64,000 bases of DNA. Origin: Mermis nigrescens (Eukaryota; Nematoda; Enoplea; Mermithida; Mermithidae). This document shows positions 1 through 12,925 of the stretch, piece by piece. Positions within the stretch are counted from its first letter, which is position 1, and the number at the start of each line of letters is the position of its first letter. The notes under the pieces were generated by a model that worked only from the letters and a program-made list of their open reading frames with translations, did no database searches and was not told the origin of the DNA. The position numbers and the translations under genes were made by a program. Where the stretch lies: the NCBI GenBank assembly GCA_036768485.1, contig JAVLUZ010000838.1, positions 1-64,000 on the forward strand, read 5' to 3'.

Positions 1-1080
1 AAAAATTTTGGTCGTTAGCACGACTTATTAATAAATACGAAGACGTTTTTGGCAAAATTGTAGTAATTTTAAAGTTTTTAACGCATTTTTTTAGCAAAAA
101 TCACAAAACAATTCCGGCGCTCCACGCGAAGTGTCATGCTTTACGGTTTATTTAGCCTCGAGCGCGCGATTCGCCCATTTGCTTAACGATTTCTAGCACA
201 TAATAATTACTTTGTGACAACTTTTGCACTGTTTTATGTTGTTTGAAGACAAAATTTGCTTTTCATGTTCATTTATCATTCAATTCAAAAGCGCGTCGTC
301 TGTTTTTATACCAAATTAGTTTATGGCAATCCGCATTATCATTTTTGAATGTTGTAATAGGTACAAAGGTGTCAGTTTCTAAGTTTATTAAGCATCAGGA
401 AAGCATCAGGAAATAAATAATTGTGATTTAGCATGAATTTCTGATTTATTTAAAGAAAAACACTGATCAAGAAAAAACATTGAACTGCAGGATATCGCGC
501 CATTCCTAAACAGCTAAATTAAAAAGAAGAGGACATACATTACTGACACTATATGTAAATATACAGGTAAAAAGCTGGTGTGCTAATGTAATCAACTCCG
601 TGCCAATGGGAAAAATTTTCACACCAAATTTTGATGATTAATTCGTTTCATTTCATTTTCATGAATATTTATGATTAAGTTTGCATGAAAACAAGAACGA
701 TAAGGGCGATTAAATGACCTGCAACATCAAAAATGTACAAAATAATGGAAGAAAATTGTCTGATTGATTTTTTGAACAGTCTACTGCTCGGAAAATTAGT
801 ATATGTACCTGAAACTATACTGATAGACGACATTCAACGCTATTTCACCGTCTGAGCAACAGATTTTATCCCAAAACGGCCTGAGGGGGTATGCCTTTCA
901 AAAGTCCTGGTAGGGGAGATACCCCCATACCGCCCCCCTAGTGTGCACGTGAGACTAAGCAATCAATAATAATAAAAATAAGATTCGTGAGACGAAAACA
1001 GGTAGGTAACTTAATAGACTAATACATCCAATGAACAGACAAGCGTTTCAATCAACAGACAAATAGGGACAAAATCATAC
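1..1080. other. EPC intron (no further exon seen)
   Basis: This follows the donor at 1080 on the minus strand and should be intronic. I looked for the next conserved EPL1 stretch on the minus strand and did not find it. No repeat family recognised elsewhere in the window is obvious here. Confidence 0.4.
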
Positions 1081-4000
1081 AGGGCTTTTTGGAGGTCGTT
1101 TCGGAGCTTTAAAATTCTTTCGTACGATTCCTCGTCATTTTTGCGATTCTTGCGCGTCTGCATTTTTCAGCCCTTCTTCTGAAACCTACGTAAGGGTCGC
1201 CGATTAGAGCAGTCGCGTCTCGCCTATCCGCCTGCAATTTCGGGCATAAGCCGCCTGCCTTGTGCCTTCGAATATATTTAAATACAATTATAAATTATAA
1301 ATATTATAAATTAGTGGAAGCGCATATATAAAACGAGTAATTTGCGTTATTTAATTTTAAACTGTTTTACTTAGATTTAGTGTATTTTATTCGTTATGAA
1401 TGTTTTTTTGTCGAAAAGAGAGTCAAAAAATTTCAAAGGCACCTGCTCAGTTCAACGCACACTAACACGGTGCTTGATGCTAAAGCAGTGAAATGGCTCA
1501 TTTCACTGCTTAAGAATTTAAATGAGTAAATAGTAATTTAATTAATTAATTAATTAATAATTAGTAATTTAAATGAGTAATTCGAATATCAATCCTGATT
1601 GAAAGCAAAATATGTTCGTTCTTACTCGTAACTTTGGAGACGCCTGGTTAGCCAATGATCGTAGGCAGCGTAGAAGACGTCATCGTCTTCTTCTTGCAGC
1701 AAAAGCTTAGCATGTTCGACGCTTATTACCTAAGAATTTAATTTATAAGGGTGATAAGAAATTTACCTCGATTTAAGTAGTGATTTTCTATATATTTTGT
1801 ATTTTGATTTTATGATTTTTCTTATCCATCTATATACATATTTGAAGCACAAATAGTTAGAAAAAGCAAAACAACGATAAATGAAAAAAGAGAGCGAGAT
1901 CATACCGAATGGAAAATGGCTTCTAATAATAAATGCCATACATTGACTGTAATAATAAAACTATACATTGACTAAATGTACATAGGATCGAATAAAAAAG
2001 TGCATAATGGGTCATTAATAGAAGCAGAGTTAATAGATAATAAATTTTGACTGAAAAGTAAAGTTAGTCTACTATGATATCTTCTAGAGCTGAAAATGAA
2101 AACTCTAAGAGGCTGATCAAGAAAAATGTTAGCATAAATTTGCGGGCGCTAAGTTTTTGATTACACGAGTCCTATAATAAATATGTTCATGTGTTCCATT
2201 CACTATTCCTTCCTGTCAGCACACAAGACATTGATTGAAAGATAAAAATTATCACAGAAGCTCATTCCACGAAAATATAATGGTGAGGTGAGATCTGAAA
2301 AACGCTTCACGGGATTAAAAAGTTTACCCATACATATATTGAAGCTTTTTCAAACAAAAACGTATGTTAAAAGTAATTTACGCAACAATAAAAAGATGCT
2401 TCTACTGTACAACATATGTATGCAGGCGAATTAAGACGGAACAAAACCGAAAACTACAAAACTTTTTCGCATAACGGTCAATGCAACAGCCATTTAGTGC
2501 CTAATATACAAAAGTACGTATAAAAGAAACTTTATTACTTTGTACTCGCTTTGTTTCTCCAACACATCCATAATCCGCTCAAATTGAAGCGGCGTTATGT
2601 CCAGCTTATGTTTGAAATTGATCTTGGCAATCGAACGCTCGTCTTCGCTGTCTAGATCATAGTCAGGCTGTTCGGTTTCCAAGCTCAGGGCGGCTATAAC
2701 ACAAACGCAAGCAATGTACATACAAAATCCTGGACTTATAATGTTTTAGCTGGTATTCACTCGTGACATTAAATATGAATGAATACTGCTTTGCAAACCA
2801 TACATGTAGCAGGGGGATGGGGGATCCCCCACCCCAAGTTGGTTGGTCGTCTCCCCCACCCCCTCCTCGAAGCCAGAAAATTTTTGACCCCGCCTCTTTG
2901 AAAAAAATTGATTTTTCTGGCCGTTTTTTATGTGTTTTTTAGCCGTTTATGTCCAAAAATTGGAAATAATCTAAACCGCCCTCAAAAATGGCCGTAGACC
3001 CCACCCGAAAATTTGAGCCTGCTAACCCGTTTTCATCTGTTTTGTTTATGAGCTCGTTGCGATCTTTCCCATTCCTTCGCGAGCTCATTATTTGTATTCA
3101 ATTCGAAATCCGGTAATGTAATCGTTGAATGAAGCTTTTATATAAACTACTTCGATTGTTAACAACGCGAAGCGCCGAAATTTTAGTAATTTTACATACC
3201 TACATTTAGGACGTCAAGGACATACATGATCTTGGGGGGCCCGCCGTAATAATTTTTTTAACTTCAACAGTAGAGGCGGATTTAAGGGGGCGGAGGGGGT
3301 TGGCCGCCACCCCGTTCTGACAAAAAATATTTGGCGAGATAAAGATTGGATATGTAATTTGCAATGATTTTTGGCCGTCAGTAACCATAATTGCTCAAAT
3401 TTTCCCAGCGCTGCGCGCCGGACAGTACCTATTAATGACATTTATTCACTTTCTTGGCGACCTAGAAGCCACTTTTTCATGGAATAGGTTTTAAAACAAT
3501 TCCAACAGCAGAAACAGCTATTTTAGCAGTTTTCTTCTATTTTTGATCAAAAATTTTCGACGTTTCGCGTCAAATGCTACAAACACAGGAAATCAAGTAG
3601 TAAATCAAGCTTAAACGTCCATCTGAGTTTCACACATCTTTCGGCGCTTCGCACCAAATTTTCGCAAACATTTCTAAAATTTCTTCGATAAAAATGTTAC
3701 GTCAAAACAGGCCCGTTACCAGAATTTTATTTCGCGGAGGGGAGGGGTGTCGAAGATTTAGGCGAAAACAAAGGCAGTTTTAGAGCGTATCTCGGCCAGC
3801 TCTATCCGATGGTGAAGGAAAATTTAGAGAAAAATTTTTAATTTTTCACTATATTTCATATTGATATACAGCAAATTTATCATTTAAGCTGATTTCTCTC
3901 ATCACTTCATCGACGAATTATTCCTTATCTCTTGCCCTTATACTTGATCATTAAGCTTTACAAAGAAAAATATTACAGATAATGAATAATTTCGGAGCCA

Positions 4001-7000
4001 AGCGCTGAAAAAATTGACATATTCTGCATGTCAAGCTCAAATTTGAAGCGGGCTAAAAGACAAAAAAACATATATAAAAAATTGATACGGCGCGATGCGC
4101 CAAAAAATTTCATGTTTCACATGTCATAACTCAAATTTGAGCTGTCTTGAGTGAACTAGAAGGCAAAAACTATAGCTGAACTAATGAATCCGGCGCACAG
4201 CTCCGGAAAAAATTGACACGCCCTCCATGTCTAACTCAAATTTGAGCGATTTTAAGCGATTTAGGAGACAAAACTATACATAAACAATAAATCCAGCGCG
4301 AAGCGCCGCAAAATTTTGATTTACTAACTTTAAAGTACGCTTAAACCTATTTTGGCGGTGTTTCAAACGCACTTCGCCAATTTTCGATTTTTACCTCTGT
4401 GGGACCCTTGAGAGGAACAAAAAGTTTTTCCCATTTCGAGTAGGGAACGCCCCCCTGGATACGGACCTGCGTCACAAGTGATTTTAGGTAAAAGTAAACA
4501 ATGCAAAAACGCAAAAAACGCTTCGCGCGTGAAGGAGCTATTTTTTGAACCTATTTTGGGGAAGTTTGGGAACCATTCGAATTCGCAAAACAATGAGCTC
4601 GTACATACTTTGATTAAATAATCAAATGTTCCGAAATGTCTGCTGCAAACTATGCACGTAAGCTGACTTTTTGAGGCTGATTTTTCATTTCTCATTGTTT
4701 TTATATCTTAATTGGATTTTACTGTTTTTTTAATCATTTCCTCTGATCGATTTTTTCTTCAAAACAAAGGATATTTGAAAAATCAAGTAATGTAAGATGT
4801 GACTGACGGGAGATCGCGATTATATAAATTCATAAACAGGGATGGTGCAAGGCGCATGCGCGCGAAAAACACAAAAACTGGTTTTATTAGAGCCATGGCT
4901 CAGGCTTTTTTTGTACGAGACAAACATAAACATTTAGCGGTATGTCGTACCCAGATTTTTGGAGCCATCCTTGTACAACGCATAAAGATTTTTTAAGAAG
5001 AAAAGCATATTGCAATTGCAGTATCATTTCTGATCCTGTAACACAAAGTAATTTAGCACTCTGTAGTTTTGTGTGAAAATTTAGCTTCAAAGTTAAAAAA
5101 AGTTCGACGCAGCTCGCCGAACTAATTTTATGGACCGAATTCAGGAGAAATAACACTTTTTTAGACTTTAAATATATCGTCGATTTAGATTAATACTTGA
5201 CATGGCGTTGCACAAAAATGTGCATATTTAGCAGTATAACTATATATTATATGGACGAAAATTCTTCGCTCGTACAAAGACTTATGTGGATGGATATCTT
5301 TTTACATGTGCAAGAGGAACGTACAAAAACACAGTTCCATGATGACTGTACAATTTTTAGTCATTCCAGAATTTAAGAGAAATCACTTTAACTTGCAATA
5401 ATTCATTAAGCACTAATCGTCGTCAATGGCATACCTTGAACACGTATGAGCTGTTTCGGAGGTTTGTAGTTGTTCTGATAAAGAGACTCATATCCTTTCG
5501 GATCGACTTCGACTTTTGGAATGGGAATAATAGCATCAGCGGCCGATTTGAGTGTGCCGAGCACAGATGCTTGCTGAGCAGTGATTGCTTGTTGCAAATG
5601 GTATTCCTGAATGTGCAAGTTTGCATTAACAGAAAAGTTGAACTGTTGATAAATTGAAAGCTCAGTAATCCTTGCATCAAGTGAATGTAGGTTGTTAAGT
5701 ACTAACTTATGTACGACATAGGAAAGGAACTGAAGGGGCGCTAATGCTGGGTCTGGTGGAATTCATTTGTAGAATCCGGAAACGGAAGTGGGAATGGGAA
5801 TTGGGTAAAATCCGGAATCGGAAAATAGAAGAACGGGTAAAAGCCAGCAAAATGTAAAATTGAAATGGAAAAAAGAAGTATATATGTACCTAGAACCCGG
5901 TAAATATAAAATCTTCCATTTAGGATACTTTTTAAGGAAAATCGTTCTTTTTTAAAAGTTTAACCTAAAATCATGAATATTTCGAAACTATAGTATATGT
6001 AGTTCGGAGATGTGCCGCGCCCCAGCCTCAGGCCGGAACGAATTATAAAACATATTTATTTATTTAAGAAATTCAAGTCAAATTGCGTCCAAATTAAGCT
6101 TGCGTTTCGTTTCAGGTAGTCCAAACATAGGTGTACAAGGTCAGGGTCGGCATCACACATTCCCATAGGGGGGGGGTGAGGGGGGGGTATTACCCCACCT
6201 CAGGGTCCGAGACTTGAATCACTGTCAGACGATTTTGAGCTATCTAACGTTTTCCGCATTGATTTTGCGTGCAAAAGCAGCGCAGATGTTAAAATTTTTC
6301 GGCGCTTCGCGCCGACTAGGTATTTCTGTTTTATTTACCCTTAAAATACCTAGAATGAAGTTAAAATGATCTGAAAAGTCAAAATTTTCGATGAATTCTT
6401 ATATTTCTTACTACAAGAGTGACGAAACTAGTCAAGATGGACAAAAAGTAGTTAAAATGCAGTTTTTTCACATTAAAACATGCTATATAGGATATTTTAA
6501 GCGTTTTGCATATTTGACCTGCAAAAAAGGCTAGAAATCTAAATTTAGTTGTCTCAAATTTTGGGATTTCACCCCCCTCTGAACTTTCGACCTTGGGAAA
6601 CTATGGTCGGCATGGAGCGATATATTCTAAGCAAGTTTTTTTGCACGGGCCTCTTTGCACCGTGCAAAAAGACCTCCCAAAATCCTTTTGCACGACCGAA
6701 CATTTTTTGTACTATACATATGTATACAGAAATTTTCCGCGCTTCGCGCGTTAGGATTAAATACTGTATTATCTTTCACATTATGTTTACATTTAAAAAT
6801 TGCTATTTGTTAACTCTGCGGCCACAAATCTATTGCATTTTTGAATACTTCCATTTTTTCAATGCCAAATTATAAGAACGCTAGTTTCTCAGTCGTTCCC
6901 TTAGACATGCATAGCTCTTGCCCTTTCCATTTAAGTTTGAAAATTTAAAAATAACAGTCAATAATTTTATAGCTAGTCTAACATTGAAGATTACACTAGT

Positions 7001-10000
7001 TTTGATTTTCTTAATTTGATCAAAAGATACTATTAAAATTTTAACTTGTAAATGGTACGATTTCCAACAACTTGGAGGTTCTGCTGCTTCGATACAAAAA
7101 CCTCAGTAATAATTGTTGAGCGTTGAAGTAAAAGCTAAACCAAATCTGTTTTGTCTTCCCATTTTAAACGCATTTTCTTTTTCACGATGTTTTTTGTCGA
7201 AAAAAATATTAATTTAGTAATTGAATGTGCAACGTAGAATAACCATGTCAGTACAAAAGTTATAAACGACACAAAAAATTTTTAATAGTATGGTCGCCAA
7301 TTGGAAGACAATTATATCTCTCGAATTACCGGCGCGAAGCACCAAAATTTTTTGATATTCGATCGTTTAAAGTCACCTAGTTGTTCAAAAATCAACATCT
7401 TTAACACGACTTATTCTCAGATTTTTCTTTGCACCGTGCAAAAATGCCAAAATTTTTCTTTGCACGGAACCAAAAAAGTTAAAAAAATTTACATTGTGCA
7501 GAAAAACGCTGGATCCAAAAAATCCAGGACACTTAATTTAGTGTTCCGTTGACCATACACGTAAAACGGGAATGGGGTGGTCCCCCATAAAAGTTAGTCG
7601 TCGCCCATCCCCTCCAGAGCCAGTAATTTTTGACCCCTCTTTTAAAAAGAGTTGAATTTTCGGGCCGTTTATAGATGTTATTTGGTCGTTTTTCGCCAAA
7701 AATTAAAGATCATTCACCCCGCCCCCCACTCAAAATGGCCGAGGACCCCCACCCAAACTTCCATTTTGACTTCATTACGTCGCTTTCAACACTAAAACAG
7801 CGCCTACTGAAATTAATCAAGTTGGCGGAAAATGCTGACCTTTTAGAGCATTTTGACTCAAAAATCGCCGGACATCTTTCTGCCTGATCCTATGAGGAGA
7901 AACACCCATCAGCCTCCCTATGTGCATGTATGAATTGATGACTTGAACGTAAAAGATCATTAAGAATTTATTACTTTCAAAGAAAATTTATCTTAATTAA
8001 CGCTCTTTTTAGTTAAGAACATTTAAATGCTTATGAATCGCATCAGTATATATCAGTTGCACGCAAGAGCTGACAAGCATTTGAACCATATACAATACAT
8101 ATATAGTAATTTGCTCTGACATAGTTTATCAATAACTTTGGAATGATTTTCGTTCGTATAAACATTGTTCGTATATTTTAATTCATAATCTGACGGAGAG
8201 GTTACTTATAGGTAAGGCAATACATATATTCAAATTATTTTAAACATGACAGTGCCACGAGCCATGAAAAACTTTCCCATTTAGAAAAGCCTAGGGCCGC
8301 TTATTCCTCTAGCAATCGATGTATTAGAAATGTAACAGTTTTTATTGTTATCTTGCTCGTCTCTTCCTTTGCATTAACATGAAGCCCGCAAAAAATCAAT
8401 ACTTTTGCATAGTTTGTTTTGATGCCTATTCTATTCTTCGATTTTCATTAACGCATTATTTAATTGTGTACAGCAGTGATACCGAGATGCTAAATCTATG
8501 AAGATATAATATGATGCATGAATATACATTGATAGGCGGCATAGGTGGGCAGCACCAAAATTCTGGTGGGGGTGCAAGATTTTTCAAAGGTCAAAAAATG
8601 GCCTTCAAAATAGTGAGATGGCGAAAAACACCATTTTTCAACGTTTCTAATCGAGCACTATCCAACGGCTGGCGAACAAAACAAAAAAATTTCAAAAATT
8701 TAATTCTAAGGGTTTTTTTGGTTTCTGGGGGTGTATACTCCCAAACCCCCACGCCATACACGGGCAGCAAGAAAATTCTGAGGGGTGCAAGATTTTTCAA
8801 AGGTCAAAAATAGCCTCAAAAGTGGTGGTATGGCGAAAAAACACCATTTTTTGACGTTTCTCATCGAGCACTATCCATTGGTAGGCGGCCGTATATGAGG
8901 AAGCGGGGGACGGCGGTCGCCCCCCCCCCGAAGCCGAAAAAAAATTTTGAAAGGCAAGAGAATGCACGAAAAGATAGAAAAATTGCATGTTTTAGACGTA
9001 AAAATTTTCGGAGCTTTGCGTCAGATGCGAAGTGTTTTCTTAATTTTGGCCCAAACGCGATAAAAAACGACATTTTTTATATCCTTCCGGGCTAGAAAGA
9101 AATTTGTTTTAAGTTTGAAGACTTGAGGCCTTAATGGATATAGCATGTCAACAAACGTCGAAAACGGCGTCTTTGCGAGCTATCCCGTCGAATTTTCTGA
9201 GATTAGAGCAATTTATGTTGGGTCCGCCCCCCCTTGGCCGTATTTTGGAAACGAGCCTATTGATAGGTAAAACGTGCATTTTACGGACCCCGAAGCCGTG
9301 ACCAAAGTTCTGGCCCGAGCAAAACAGACGGCTCCATTACATCTCTAATATAGTTGAGATTTTGAATTTACGATCAATATAGAAAATCGTTGGAATGTGG
9401 AAAAATGGGTAAAAGAATCATAAAATTTTTTTGTGTATATAGCTTAAAGTTAGTATCTATGGCCTAGACTAGATCAATAATGGCCGAGAAATGGGAAAAT
9501 TGCTACCTAACCCCGGGAAATGGAAAATGACAAATAAAAATAAAGAACGGAAAAGTTTCAACTTTCAAGGTTTTTCATGCAAGACCGTTCGTTTGTGAAG
9601 CCTTAAGCTATAATCATGAAAATTCCATGTCTCTAGTTTAAATTCCGTATTTATGGCCAAGATTAAAAATCGCTGGAAGATGGAAAAATTAGTAAAACAA
9701 GGAAATGAACAATCACTTTCCTATTTTTCGGGTCTTACCCGCACCTGGGCGTGGGGGTTTGGGGGTATGCACTCCCCCCCGAGACAGAAACCAAAATACC
9801 CCCCATAAATCAAAACACCTCCCAGAATTCAATTTTTAAAATTTTTTCCGCAGTTTTTTGATGCCAATGGATAGTGCTCGATGAGAAAGGTCGAAAAATA
9901 GTGTTTTTTCGCCATACCACCATTTTAAAGGCAATTTTTTGACCTTTAAAAAATCTTGAACCCCCTAAGAATTCTCTTGCTGCCCACATATGGTCTCACC

Positions 10001-12438
10001 CATAGGTGAGCAGCACCAAAACTCTGGGGGGTGTGCAAGATTTTATCAAAAGGTCAAAAAATGGTCTTAAAAATTGTGGTATGGAAAAAACCACCATTTT
10101 CAACGTTTCTCATCCATTGGTATCAAAAAATTGCGAAAACACAACAACAAAATTTTCAAAAATTGAATGCTGGGATTGATTTCTGGGGAGTATTTTGGCC
10201 TTTTGGGGGTGCATACCCCCGACCCCCACGTCCACGTGTGGTCTTACCCATTTGTTCGTTTTCCGGTCATTTCTTATCTCGACCATAAAATGCGAAATGT
10301 GTAAAGATATCAAAATTTTCATGGCCATAGCTTGAACTTTCCCAAAGGAATGATTCTTCATAAAAAATTCTAAAATAGGAATTTTTCATTCCCATTATTC
10401 ATCTTTCGGATGTTACACATTTATTACTAATTCCGGCGGTTTGGCGATAAACGCGAATTTTCAACTAGATCCATTAAAATTTTCGAGATTATAGCTTAAA
10501 TTTTTGCATAAGAATAATTTTCGATTAAAAAAATGACAATAACAATTTTTCTAATTTTTAGGTTTTATCTATTTTTCAATTTTCTGGCAATTTTCCATAT
10601 GGGCTATAAATGCGAAATTTAAACCAGAGGCATAAGAATTTTTATTATTATATAGCTTAAGCTTTCACAATTTACATTTTACATTTTCTGGTTTTACTAG
10701 TTTTTCATTTTCTGACTATTTTCCATCTTAACCATAAATACGAGAATTCAAATAAAGAATCTATCAAAATTTCAATGATAATAGCTGAAACTTTCACAAA
10801 AAAACGATTTTCCAGAAAAATCGGGAGATCGACTCAAAATTTTACAAAAGAATGATTTTACATGAAAAACTCTGATATAATTTTTCACATTTCCCGGATT
10901 TTATTCATTTTTTTCCGCTTTCCAGCGATTTTCTATCTTGGCCCTGAACGCTAAAATTAAACCAGTGAAATCAAAATATTCACTTTTCGCTTAGACTTTC
11001 ACAAAAACAATTTTCCTGAAGAAATTTAAAAAATGAAAATTTTTATCTTCTGGGTTATATTAAGACATCTAACATCTCAAAATTTTGCTAGGCTTCCTTG
11101 ATTTTGTTTCCAAATTTTATTTTTCCCTTATTTATCAGTATAAAAAATCGCGAAAAATTAAAAATTCAGAACAAGAAAACTCTGAGGGGACGTTAGGAAG
11201 GTTTTTTGGATTTTAGAGCTCAAACTGTGTATTGCATATAAAATATAAAGAAGCGCGTCATTAATCAGCTGAGCTGTACTTAATGAAAAACAAACCAAAG
11301 TTCGTATTATAATATCTTAAGCAGGTGATTAATTTGATGAATTAATAAAAGTTGGTGTTTTTCCAGTCTAACCATTTCAGAAGAAAAGCCGTGGTGGTCG
11401 AAAAATACCTATAAGGTAATCAACTCGGTCGTTTTTCATTCTAAATTGGACGAATTACGAAAAATAAACTCAGTCAGGTAGTTGGAACCTCTAATGCGAA
11501 TTAACGAACTTTCATCACAAACAATTACATGCATGTTTATGAAAAAATCTGCATCGAAAACATTTAATAAATTAACTTGCTTATTCAAACTCAGCACGTC
11601 GATTGTCCGAAAAAAGTTTCTAGCAAAAAACTTTTTCTAATTCGATATCATAAATTAAAAGGGCCAAAATGGTATACTGGCTGAAATTTGCAATCATGGA
11701 CCCGTTCTTTGTGTAGCATCAGTAAAGCGCAGTAGCCTGTAGTTTTGCTTAGTTATATTAGTCAGTCACTAAAAAGTCGCATTTGAAACCACGACGGCTA
11801 AGCAAAATTTTTAGGAACTGCTGCAGTTTAAACTTGCTGTATTTATATATAGGTACCAATATACGAATCGGATAAATAGAACTGAGTAGCGCATCAGGAG
11901 AGCACGCTCAACATGATTATCCATTATGCTGATAAAAAGTTTTAAACACCAATTCACGTCATTGTTTAAGTAGCTCAGCTGTAAAAAATATTATTGTGGT
12001 ATGGGAAGGGTCTCTTCCAGCATCTTAACTAGCAACAAGATAGGGTGGACTTGTCGTGAACATAAATGTTTTACAATGTAGATGTAATATATAGGTATAT
12101 AAGGTAAGGCGAATAGCGAGCAAATGATATAGGCGTCTACTTGTCCCATGAAACAATGCAGCTATGTAAATCCTGATGCTGGTAATATATGAATGAGACA
12201 GCAAAAAATAATATCGATCGATTGGGCGATAGCAGCGCCCTATTACATCAGGCCGCCATATTGGAAAAAGTAGGCGAATATTTACCATTTCTTCCTCTCT
12301 TTCCATGCCAGATGGCATCTGTGGCACAGAACGGTTGATCGCCGCATATTCCGATAAATCAGGTAGTTCATCAGCTAGAAAAATTGGCATTTTCTTGGAC
12401 GAATCTAACGTTCTGGCGCGAAACGACAACTTGCTCAT
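1081..12438 (-). CDS. epc-1: Enhancer of polycomb homolog (EPC/EPL1 domain), 5' part, five exons
   Basis: EPC proteins are nuclear scaffold subunits of the NuA4/TIP60 histone acetyltransferase complex; the N-terminal EPL1 domain anchors the catalytic module. Exons (minus strand): 12438-12286, 5606-5435, 2693-2546, 1721-1626, 1265-1081. Junction phases agree throughout (0, 1, 2, 2) with GT donors and AG acceptors. Start chosen at MSKLSFRAR, the family's usual N-terminus; an in-frame ATG lies five codons upstream. Landmarks in order: DLSEYAAINRSVPQMPSGME (exon 1), EYHLQQAITAQQ and PPKQLIRVQ (exon 2), EQPDYDLDSEDE and LDITPLQFE (exon 3), HAKLLLQEEDDD (exon 4), DPYVGFRRRAEK and MQTRKNRKNDEESYE (exon 5). 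Exon 5 is one base short: the run between RRRAEK and MQT has five A where six are needed. A last donor is seen at 1080; the remaining exons (C-terminal half) lie left of the window or were not recognised in 1-1080. Family assignment is very secure; the C. elegans-style symbol is by homology. Confidence 0.93.
1536..1558. repeat. TTAA microsatellite
   Basis: A short run of TTAA units within EPC intron 4, just upstream of (right of) exon 5 on the plus-strand map. It has no evident function. Confidence 0.8.
2694..5434. other. EPC intron 2, repeat-bearing
   Basis: Intron between exons 2 and 3. It contains a G/C-run repeat at about 2810-3020 (relatives at 6150-6240 and 7557-7890) and a diverged tandem block at 3985-4320. 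The remainder is AT-rich sequence without convincing coding potential on either strand. Confidence 0.6.
3985..4320. repeat. Diverged tandem repeat, period about 100 bp, each unit with a GGCGC..GCGCC-type hairpin
   Basis: Four units, with the hairpin core at about 3993, 4088, 4189 and 4292. Each core is followed by an A-run, then ATTTGAG-type sequence and an AAACTATA-like stretch. Spacing is 95-103 bp. Similar cores with AAAATTTT tails occur at 26510, 26603, 26857 and 26941, so the family is dispersed. Confidence 0.6.
7557..7890. repeat. G/C-run dispersed repeat ('AATGGCCGAGGACCCCCACCC' type)
   Basis: Resembles 2810-3020: both read through a CCCC-rich head, 'CCAG(A/T)AA(T/A)TTTTGACCCC', a 'GGCCGTTT' block and 'CAAAATGGCCG..GACCCC' in the same order. 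This shows a dispersed family with two copies inside EPC introns. Confidence 0.6.
8541..8890 (+). repeat. Repeat family R2, two adjacent copies (second partial)
   Basis: Family landmarks are GGGGGTGCAAGATTTTTCAA, AAAGGTCAAAAAATGG, ATGGCGAAAAA(A)CACCATTTTT, TTTCTCATCGAGCACTATCC, GAATTCTGGGG and a C-run ending near CCCACGCC. The second copy (from about 8757) stops after the GAGCACTATCCATTGG block. Other copies lie at 9735, 10008, 14905, 40722, 53922 and 55180. Confidence 0.75.
9735..9993 (-). repeat. Repeat family R2, inverted copy
   Basis: Same landmarks as the 8541 copy but on the opposite strand, from the CCTGGGCGTGGGGG end to the TTCTCTTGCTGCCCACATATGG end. It lies head to head with the copy at 10008. 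Confidence 0.75.
10008..10250 (+). repeat. Repeat family R2 copy
   Basis: Reads GAGCAGCACCAAAACTCTGG, GTGCAAGATTTT, AAAATGGTCTTAAAA and GGGTGCATACCCCCGACCCC in family order. Any reading frame across it is repeat-derived. Confidence 0.75.
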
Positions 12439-12925
12439 TCCGCGGTGCTCCAACGCCGTAACTGCGTTCGAGCTCGCTGAGAAAACAGCTAAAGTTCAAT
12501 TTGTTTGGCCCAAAAATGGCTCTAAGCGAAAGTACTTTGATCAACATCAATAAAAAATATAAGAATATCTAGACGGATCACGTGCGATTGAAAAAACTCC
12601 AAAATTCATTTGGCTAGGTTTATCAATAGAAGCAATATGCCTCCTCAGTGACATCAGAACTACAGTTAGAGATAGTATGTTGCAGTGTATTAAATTCTCA
12701 GTCCCCGCTGCTGATTGGTCGAAATATTATCGATCGATTGAGAAATTGATTGTGGTTACTGCGTAGCGCGCCGGCTTTCGATGTTCTGACGCGTCATTCC
12801 TCACGATCGACATGCATGAACGCGGAACAATGACTTGCGAATCAAGTAAGGTCTTGAAACGGTATTTACATGCAAAACGTAAGTATTATATTTCTAAAAA
12901 AGTATCTGTAGTCTTATTTCTTAAT

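Larger units (their letters stand above)
5607..12285. other. EPC intron 1 (6.7 kb), filled with repeats
   Basis: The first intron of the EPC gene. It holds a G-run repeat (6150-6240 and 7557-7890), several copies of the 'GGGTGCAAGATTTTT' repeat (8541-8890, 9735-9993, 10008-10250), and AT-rich sequence at 10.4-12.0 kb with many short blocks resembling one another ('AATTTTCA', 'TAGCTTAAACTTTCACAA'). No exon was recognised on either strand. Confidence 0.6.

Noticed and set aside
5423..5680. Other frames across EPC exon 2
   Set aside because: Only the frame with EYHLQQAITAQQ and PPKQLIRVQ matches EPC; the rest are shadows.
12305..12553. 82-codon plus-strand frame
   Set aside because: Antisense to EPC exon 1; the minus strand encodes conserved EPC sequence.
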